From Massilia sp. CFBP 13721 (GTDB lineage: Bacteria > Pseudomonadota > Gammaproteobacteria > Burkholderiales > Burkholderiaceae_D): a stretch of DNA of 64,000 nt. The DNA lies in contig NZ_JACYUY010000004.1 of the NCBI RefSeq assembly GCF_014842025.1, positions 1 to 64,000 on the forward strand, given 5' to 3'. Numbering within the stretch: the stretch's first letter is position 1; each line of letters begins with the position of its first letter. The position numbers were made by a program, and so were the translations under genes. Positions 58,960 through 64,000 of this stretch are shown here, piece by piece. The notes under the pieces are model-generated. The model did no database searches. It had not been told where the DNA came from and saw only the letters and a program-made list of their open reading frames with translations.

Positions 58960-60174
58960 CTATCGTGCAGCCTCGGCCGTCTCGAAATCCATGGTGTCCG
59001 GATCGGGATCGGAAGCGAGCGGCTTGCCCGCCAGCTTCAGCCACGCGAAGCCGAGCACGCCCGCAGTGAACGACGCGACCAGGATCGCCATCTTCGCCGC
59101 ATTGATCACGTCGGCCTGGCCGGTGAATGCGAGATTGGTGATGAAGATCGACATCGTGAAGCCGATCCCGCCGAGCAGGCCGGCGCCCAGCACGTGGCGC
59201 CAGGCCAGGTCCAGCGGCAGCCGGCACACACCGATGGCGACGGCCGCAAAGCTGAACAGCAGGATGCCGACCGGCTTGCCGGCCACCAGGCCCAGCAAGA
59301 TACCAAGGCTGTTGGCCGACAGCAGTTCCTGCTCCCAGCCGCTGCCGACCAGGATGCCGGTATTGGCCAGGGCGAAAACCGGCAGGATGAGGAAGGCCAC
59401 CGGCTTGTGCAGCACGTGCTCGAGGCGGTGTGAAGGCGACGCCTCGTCGTCTTCCGCAACGGAGTAAGGAATCGCGAAGGCCAGCAGTACCCCGGCGATC
59501 GTGGCATGCACCCCCGACTGCAGCATCAGGAACCACATCAGGGCGCCGCCCAGCAGGTAGGGCCACAGCGCCATGACGCGCCCGAAGCGCTTGATCGCCA
59601 GCAGCGCGCCGAACACGGCCAGCGCGCCGGCCAGGTAGACGACCGACAGCTGCGCGGTATAGAACAGCGCGATGACGACGATGGCGCCGAGGTCGTCCAT
59701 GACCGCCAGCGCCGTCAGGAAGATCTTGAGCGACGCCGGCACCCTGCTGCCCAGCAGGGACAGCACGCCGAGCGCAAAGGCGATGTCGGTCGCCATCGGA
59801 ATGCCCATGCCGGCCTGCGTCGGCGTGCCGCCGTTGAGCAGGAAGTGGATCAACGCCGGCACGACGATGCCGCCCATGGCCGCGATGATCGGCAGCAAGG
59901 CATTGCGCAGGTCGGACAGTTCGCCGTTGTACAGCTCGCGCTTGAGTTCGAGGCCGATCAGCAGGAAGAACACGGCCATCAGCGCGTCGTTGATCCAGAG
60001 TTCGACCGACAGCCCCGCCAGCGGCAGGTGCCAGAAATGCAGGTAGGACGCGCCCCGGGGGGAGTTCGCGATGGCCAGCGAAACGAGCGTGCACACGATG
60101 AGCACGATTCCGCCGGCCTTGCCGGATTCCATGAACTGCTTGAAGGTTCGCGATAGCCGCTTTTCAATACGCAT
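58960..60174 (-). CDS. nhaA: Na+/H+ antiporter NhaA
   Basis: This 404-residue inner-membrane antiporter exports Na+ (or Li+) in exchange for H+. NhaA hallmarks seen: INDALMAVFFLLIGLELKRE (about 61-80), GIPMATDIAFALGVLSLLG (about 124-142), FLTALAVMDDLGAIVVIALF (about 151-170, with the two ion-binding Asp residues) and GGIGFTMSIFITNLAF near 345. GGGAGACCACA precedes ATG 60174; the open frame upstream to 60468 is non-coding in appearance. It is divergent from the BCCT gene, next to potassium and osmolyte genes. Confidence 0.92.
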   Translation of the reverse strand: MRIEKRLSRTFKQFMESGKAGGIVLIVCTLVSLAIANSPRGASYLHFWHLPLAGLSVELWINDALMAVFFLLIGLELKRELYNGELSDLRNALLPIIAAMGGIVVPALIHFLLNGGTPTQAGMGIPMATDIAFALGVLSLLGSRVPASLKIFLTALAVMDDLGAIVVIALFYTAQLSVVYLAGALAVFGALLAIKRFGRVMALWPYLLGGALMWFLMLQSGVHATIAGVLLAFAIPYSVAEDDEASPSHRLEHVLHKPVAFLILPVFALANTGILVGSGWEQELLSANSLGILLGLVAGKPVGILLFSFAAVAIGVCRLPLDLAWRHVLGAGLLGGIGFTMSIFITNLAFTGQADVINAAKMAILVASFTAGVLGFAWLKLAGKPLASDPDPDTMDFETAEAAR

Positions 60175-60774
60175 TGTGGTCTCCCGCCGATAGAGAGCCG
60201 CATCGCCGCATCCCCGTTGGATCATGAATGAAAGGCCCGGTGGTTGCGGGCAAAGACGTGCGCCTCCCGGCCGGCGCAGCGACGGCCACACGGGCACAGC
60301 CCTGCACGGGCATGCCTGGCCGACGCTGAATGGACATGGAGGCTGTGCGGCGCCGCCCTGGCGGGCCTGGACAAGGAGGATACGAAGATGGCATGGGGTA
60401 TGGACGCAATCGAACCGCGTGGCGGCCCGACCATCGCACATCCTGTCATGCCCGCATGGCATGATCACCCTGTGGACATTCTAACAGGACACGACTGAAA
60501 CGTCAGGTCGAAGCGGACGGCCGCATAGAGGCAGGTTGCTGCCGGGGCGCCGGACCGGGACAAGGTCTTGTGCGGAAAACGCCCACCAGCGGCATGCCGG
60601 TAGCCGGTGCGCAGGCCAATCGTGTTAATTGCCCGAACGTCAAGGTGTTACGCTTCCCGACGAAACGGCGCGCAAGGCCGGCATGCCGCTTGTCGGCTGG
60701 GCGGCGCGTCATTGTGCAACCACTGGGGAGCGGATCGCCGCCTGGCCGATCCATATCACCTGTCACCGAAAGAT
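60175..60774. promoter_or_regulatory. 600-base divergent region between nhaA and the BCCT transporter gene
   Basis: It has room for long leaders on both sides. The nhaA-proximal 300 bases are rich in short GC-rich inverted repeats such as GATGCGGCGATGCGGC on the minus strand. nhaA leaders in betaproteobacteria sometimes carry the nhaA-I (Li+-responsive) RNA; I cannot confirm that here. One small open frame with a strong ribosome-binding site lies within it (60388-60498). Confidence 0.4.
60388..60498 (+). CDS. Possible small protein or leader peptide (36 residues)
   Basis: AAGGAGGATACGAAG followed by ATG at 60388 is one of the best ribosome-binding sites in the window, and the frame ends at TGA 60496-60498. 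The peptide starts MAWGMDAIEPRGGPTIAHPV and is His/Pro-rich at its end (WHDHPVDILTGHD), with no membrane segment. It resembles nothing I know. It could be a short translated leader for the BCCT transporter gene about 280 bases downstream, or an unannotated small protein. Confidence 0.35.
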   Translation: MAWGMDAIEPRGGPTIAHPVMPAWHDHPVDILTGHD

Positions 60775-62769
60775 ATGTTGGCGATGACAAATATTGAATC
60801 GAAGAACCCCGGCAAGCCTGCGCGCTGGCGGATGCAAGTGAACCCGCCGGTGTTCTTCACCTCGGCCGCGCTCATCCTTGTTTTCGTGCTGTTCAGCGCG
60901 CTGTTCCCGCAACAGGCCGGACGTGTCTTCGACACGGTCCAGGCCGAAATCGTGCGCGATTTCGGCTGGTTCTATATCCTCGCCGTCGCCCTCTTCCTGA
61001 TCTTTGTCATCTTCCTGATGCTGAGCCGTTATGGCGACGTCAAGCTCGGCCCGGACGACAGCGAGCCGGAGTACAGCTATCTCTCGTGGTTCGCCATGCT
61101 GTTCAGCGCCGGGATGGGGATCGGCCTGCTGTTCTTCGGTGTCGCCGAGCCGATCCAGCACTATGCGCTGCCGCCGGTCGGCGAGGGGCGTACGATCGAA
61201 TCCGCACGCCAGGCGATGGTCCTGACCTTCTTCCACTGGGGCCTGCATGCCTGGGCGATCTACATCGTCGTCGGGCTGGGGCTGGCCTATTTCGCGTTCC
61301 GCCGCGGCCTGCCGCTGACGCTGCGCTCGGGCCTGTTCCCGCTGATCGGCAACCGCATCCACGGGCCGATCGGCCACGCCATCGACATCTTCGCCGTGCT
61401 GGGCACCATGTTCGGCGTCGCGACCTCGCTCGGCTTCGGCGTGCTGCAGGTCAATGCCGGTTTCGCCTACCTGTTCGGCCTGCCGGTCAACACCACGGTC
61501 CAGCTCATCCTGATCGCCGCGATCACCGGCATGGCAACCCTGTCCGCCGGTACCGGACTCGACAAGGGCGTCAAGCGCCTCTCCGAGCTCAACATCATCC
61601 TGGCGATCGCGCTCCTTGTTTTCGTCCTGTTCGCGGGATCGACCGTTTTCCTGCTGCAGGCATTCGTCCAGAACATCGGCACCTACCTTGGCGCCGTGGT
61701 GCCGCGCACCTTCCGCATGTATGCCTACGAGCCCAATGCCTGGCTGGGCGACTGGACGCTGTTCTATTGGGGCTGGTGGATTTCCTGGTCCCCCTTCGTC
61801 GGCATGTTCATCGCGCGCATTTCGCGCGGGCGCACCATTCGCGAGTTCATCTCGGGCGTGCTGCTGGTGCCGGTACTGTTCACCTTCCTCTGGATGACCG
61901 TGTTCGGCAATACCGCCATCGCGCTCGACCTGGGCGGCGCCGCGCCGATCGTCCAGACGGTCGCCGACAACCTGCCGGTGGCGCTGTTCGAGGTGCTGCA
62001 GCAGCTGCCGTTTTCGGTGATCGCGTCCGGCATCGCAACGCTGCTGGTCATCACCTTCTTCGTGACCTCGGCCGATTCCGGCGCCCTCGTGATCGACATG
62101 ATCACTTCCGGCGCCGCGCCCAACCCGCCGGTCTGGCAGCGCATCTTCTGGGCGGTCTGCGCCGGCGTCGTGGCCGCCGTGCTGCTGCTGGCAGGCGGAT
62201 TGCAGGCGCTCCAGACCGCCGCGATCGCCAGCGCGCTGCCATTCGCGGTGATCATGCTGTTCATCTGTTACGGACTGCTGCGTGCCCTGCAGACGGAAAA
62301 CGAAGGCACCTCCATGGACCTCTCGATCGCCGCCGAAGCACCGCCGGCCACCGCGGGCCTGAGCTGGCAGCAACGCCTGGCCAGCATCACCCATTTTTAC
62401 GGCAAGCCCGAAATCACGGCATTCCTCGGCGGCACGGCCGCCCCCGCGCTGGAAGCGGTCGCCGCCCAGATGCGAGAAAGCGGCCTGGTGCCTGAATCGA
62501 TCCAGCATGAAGACCGGCTCGACCTGAACGTTCCGCACGGCGACCGCGGCGTGTTCCGCTACACGGTCCGCGCGCGCAGCTTCCGGTCGCCCAGCTTCGC
62601 GTGGGCGGAAAAAAGCGGGCCGGCTCCCGACAGCCGGCACTATCGGGCCATGGCCGTGAGCTCCGAAGGCGACCAGCAGCATGACGTCAGCGGCTACACG
62701 CGCGAACAGCTGATCAATGACCTGCTGAACCGCTATGCCCGCTTCCGCCACGCGCGCCGGCTCAGCTGA
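60775..62769 (+). CDS. BCCT-family betaine/choline/carnitine transporter (BetT-like)
   Basis: This 664-residue protein has twelve hydrophobic segments: GMGIGLLFFGVAEP near 117-130, the Trp-rich BCCT signature FYWGWWISWSPFVGMFIARI near 330-349, then GNTAIALDLGG and VTSADSGALVIDM. A long hydrophilic C-terminal tail (about 510-664) is like that of E. coli BetT, where it tunes osmotic activation. The start may be ATG 60775 (GAAAG upstream) or 60784. It imports an osmoprotectant, consistent with neighbouring nhaA and ktrAB. Confidence 0.87.
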   Translation: MLAMTNIESKNPGKPARWRMQVNPPVFFTSAALILVFVLFSALFPQQAGRVFDTVQAEIVRDFGWFYILAVALFLIFVIFLMLSRYGDVKLGPDDSEPEYSYLSWFAMLFSAGMGIGLLFFGVAEPIQHYALPPVGEGRTIESARQAMVLTFFHWGLHAWAIYIVVGLGLAYFAFRRGLPLTLRSGLFPLIGNRIHGPIGHAIDIFAVLGTMFGVATSLGFGVLQVNAGFAYLFGLPVNTTVQLILIAAITGMATLSAGTGLDKGVKRLSELNIILAIALLVFVLFAGSTVFLLQAFVQNIGTYLGAVVPRTFRMYAYEPNAWLGDWTLFYWGWWISWSPFVGMFIARISRGRTIREFISGVLLVPVLFTFLWMTVFGNTAIALDLGGAAPIVQTVADNLPVALFEVLQQLPFSVIASGIATLLVITFFVTSADSGALVIDMITSGAAPNPPVWQRIFWAVCAGVVAAVLLLAGGLQALQTAAIASALPFAVIMLFICYGLLRALQTENEGTSMDLSIAAEAPPATAGLSWQQRLASITHFYGKPEITAFLGGTAAPALEAVAAQMRESGLVPESIQHEDRLDLNVPHGDRGVFRYTVRARSFRSPSFAWAEKSGPAPDSRHYRAMAVSSEGDQQHDVSGYTREQLINDLLNRYARFRHARRLS

Positions 62770-63073
62770 GGCAAGCCGCCGACAGGCGGAGTGCCCTGCA
62801 GCGCCGCCCGCTCATGCACGCGCACCGAGCGGCGAAACCAATCGTCAAGAATCGCTCCACGGCGAGGTTGTTCTCGACGCCCAGGGAACATTCTCGCGCG
62901 CCGCCGATGCCGACAGGGTGCGCTCCTGGCTGGCCCGGTCCGGTGCGCGCATCCTGGCGCATGCCGGGGGATCGTAGCCAGCCTGCCGTCTTCAATTTCT
63001 GCGTGGCGACACGGTAGGAAGGGATCTCTACAATTGGAACGAGCAACCTTAACTTCCACAGGAGTTCTCAACG
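62770..63073. other. 304-base gap, no gene supported
   Basis: Short frames cross both strands. None shows a convincing family pattern or ribosome-binding site, apart from CACAGGAGTTCTC just before the DUF4126 gene. Its composition is like coding DNA, so a decayed gene is possible. Confidence 0.45.
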
Positions 63074-63547
63074 ATGAAAATGCCCAACCTGCTTCCCTCC
63101 GCCCTGATCGGCGCCGTCGCCAGCGCGCGTTCGATGACACCCATGGCCACGATCGCCGCGGCCCGCCTTGTGCACCGCGACACGCCGGGCAACCTCTTCC
63201 TGCTCGATCGCCCTCTGTTCAAGTACGGTGCGCTGGCGATGGGGGCCGGCGAACTGGCCGGCGACAAGATGAAGAGCGCGCCGGACCGCACCGTTTTCCT
63301 GGGCCTGCTTGCGCGCGTGATGAGCGCCGGGATCGCCGGTGCGGCGCTGGCGCCGAAGGGGCGCGAAGGCGAAGGCGCGGCGGTGGCGGTGGCGACCGCG
63401 GTGCCGCTGGCTTACCTGACATTGGCGGGGCGTAAACAGGCGATGGCGCGGATGGGGCAGACCAAGAGTGGCTTGATCGAAGATGCGCTGGTGATTGCGG
63501 CAGGGGCTGCGGTGGTGGCGCTGGCGACGCGTCGGGACCGCGATTAA
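63074..63547 (+). CDS. DUF4126-family membrane protein
   Basis: This 157-residue inner-membrane protein of unknown function matches DUF4126 by SARSMTPMATIAAARLV (about 17-33) and GAGELAGDKMKSAPDRTVF (about 57-75), with about four weakly hydrophobic segments. AGGAG lies eight bases before the ATG. No functional partner is nearby. Confidence 0.72.
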   Translation: MKMPNLLPSALIGAVASARSMTPMATIAAARLVHRDTPGNLFLLDRPLFKYGALAMGAGELAGDKMKSAPDRTVFLGLLARVMSAGIAGAALAPKGREGEGAAVAVATAVPLAYLTLAGRKQAMARMGQTKSGLIEDALVIAAGAAVVALATRRDRD

Positions 63548-63560
63548 GCACTCTGCGGAT

Positions 63561-63756
63561 GTAGGGTGAACTCTCCGAGCCCACGCTTACGTGCGTATGT
63601 ATTGATACTCGACCGCAACTCATCGCCTCGTGACGTATCAGACACCTGTAGCGCTAGCGGGACACCGTTGGTCGCTTTTCGAATGGCTGACGTTCGCGCA
63701 TGATCGTGCGCTTACACTGGTCTGACGTACGCGTGGGCTCAGGGCGCCCACCCTAC
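63561..63756. repeat. Hairpin-ended intergenic repeat, diverged copy
   Basis: It runs from GTAGGGTGAACTCTCCGAGC (63561) to GCCCACCCTAC (ending 63756), 196 bp. The left end is degraded; the right end reads GTGGGCTCAGGGCGCCCAC, folding as GTGGGC / GCCCAC. The interior has CGTGCGTATGTATTGATACTCG, related to the GCGTATCGA segment of other copies (written here as two overlapping fragments of one stretch). It fills most of the 285-base gap before the YciH gene. Confidence 0.55.
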
Positions 63757-63832
63757 GGTGCGCCACTGTCGCGATTAAAAGGAAGGCGTAGCTGCTACAC
63801 TCGCGTGTTCCCATTTCTTCAATCGTGTATCC

Positions 63833-64000
63833 ATGAAAAGCAGTTCAACCGGCGGCCTCGTCTACTCCACCGACGGCGGACGCATGTGCCCGGAATGCCG
63901 GCAACCCGTTACGGCGTGTACCTGCAAGGCCAATGCCGCCCCCAAGGGCGACGGCGTGGTGCGCGTGTCGCGCCAGACCAAGGGGCGCGGCGGCAAATCC
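63833..64000 (+). CDS. yciH: SUI1/YciH-family translation initiation factor (5' part)
   Basis: The first 56 codons are present before the window ends. The start GGLVYSTDGGRMCPECRQPV with a CxxC...CTC zinc-ribbon-like cluster, then VVRVSRQTKGRGGKS, is the N-terminal half of bacterial YciH, the eIF1 (SUI1) homologue thought to influence start-codon selection. The start at ATG 63833 lacks a strong ribosome-binding site. The protein should be about 110-120 residues in full. Confidence 0.85.
   Translation, partial: MKSSSTGGLVYSTDGGRMCPECRQPVTACTCKANAAPKGDGVVRVSRQTKGRGGKS

Noticed and set aside
60175..60480. Definite nhaA-I (lithium) riboswitch
   Set aside because: The leader has short repeats that may pair, but I cannot match the consensus by eye; left as a search to run.

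Overview
The window looks like a chromosomal segment of a GC-rich betaproteobacterium, most likely an Oxalobacteraceae member of the Massilia/Duganella type. This is inferred from three Bug-type TctC receptors, a LivM-LivG fusion, CoA-dependent aromatic degradation genes, a PEP-CTERM protein, a secreted pectate lyase with a TonB receptor, and intergenic hairpin repeats. No rRNA, tRNA, CRISPR array or prophage was seen. The first 51 bases are the end of a probable IS110-type transposase.

Layout. 0-6 kb: a branched-chain/organic-acid ABC transporter (livH, livM-livG fusion, livF), a 3-hydroxyacyl-CoA dehydrogenase, and a divergent periplasmic receptor. 6-10 kb: a diguanylate cyclase, a PHB-depolymerase-type esterase and lrgA/lrgB. 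10-13 kb: an operon of a metallo-beta-lactamase-fold protein, an aromatic-type FAD monooxygenase and a DUF2783 protein. 13-24 kb: a tricarboxylate module (porin, tctCBA, aconitase-family hydratase, double-winged-helix GntR regulator, signal-less solute-binding protein) ending in a chromate-transporter pair whose first half has an amber stop. 24-31 kb: a TonB receptor divergent from a lipoprotein pectate lyase, with FadR-type operator-like palindromes between them, then a PEP-CTERM protein.

31-38 kb: a cluster matching itaconate degradation (CoA-transferase, itaconyl-CoA hydratase, citramalyl-CoA lyase, acyl-CoA dehydrogenase), with a divergent LysR regulator and a TctC receptor gene. The same 14-bp palindrome type lies on both sides of the regulator gene. 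38.1-39.4 kb: a 1.25-kb tandem array of about 210-bp units made from a hairpin-ended repeat that also occurs singly or paired elsewhere in the window. 39-45 kb: an AtuA-like split pair with TctC and a LysR regulator, then an MFS exporter. 44.7-52.2 kb: a seven-gene operon for CoA-dependent 2-aminobenzoate (anthranilate) breakdown, including a RidA deaminase and a MarR regulator.

52-64 kb: MpaB-type oxygenase, orphan Wzx-type flippase, a ClC chloride-channel remnant, a DUF389 membrane protein, the KtrAB potassium system, a 40-residue eight-cysteine mini copper-binding-type protein, NhaA, a BCCT osmolyte transporter, DUF4126, and the start of a SUI1/YciH gene. The common theme is scavenging plant- or soil-derived organic acids, aromatics and pectin, plus ion and osmotic homeostasis.
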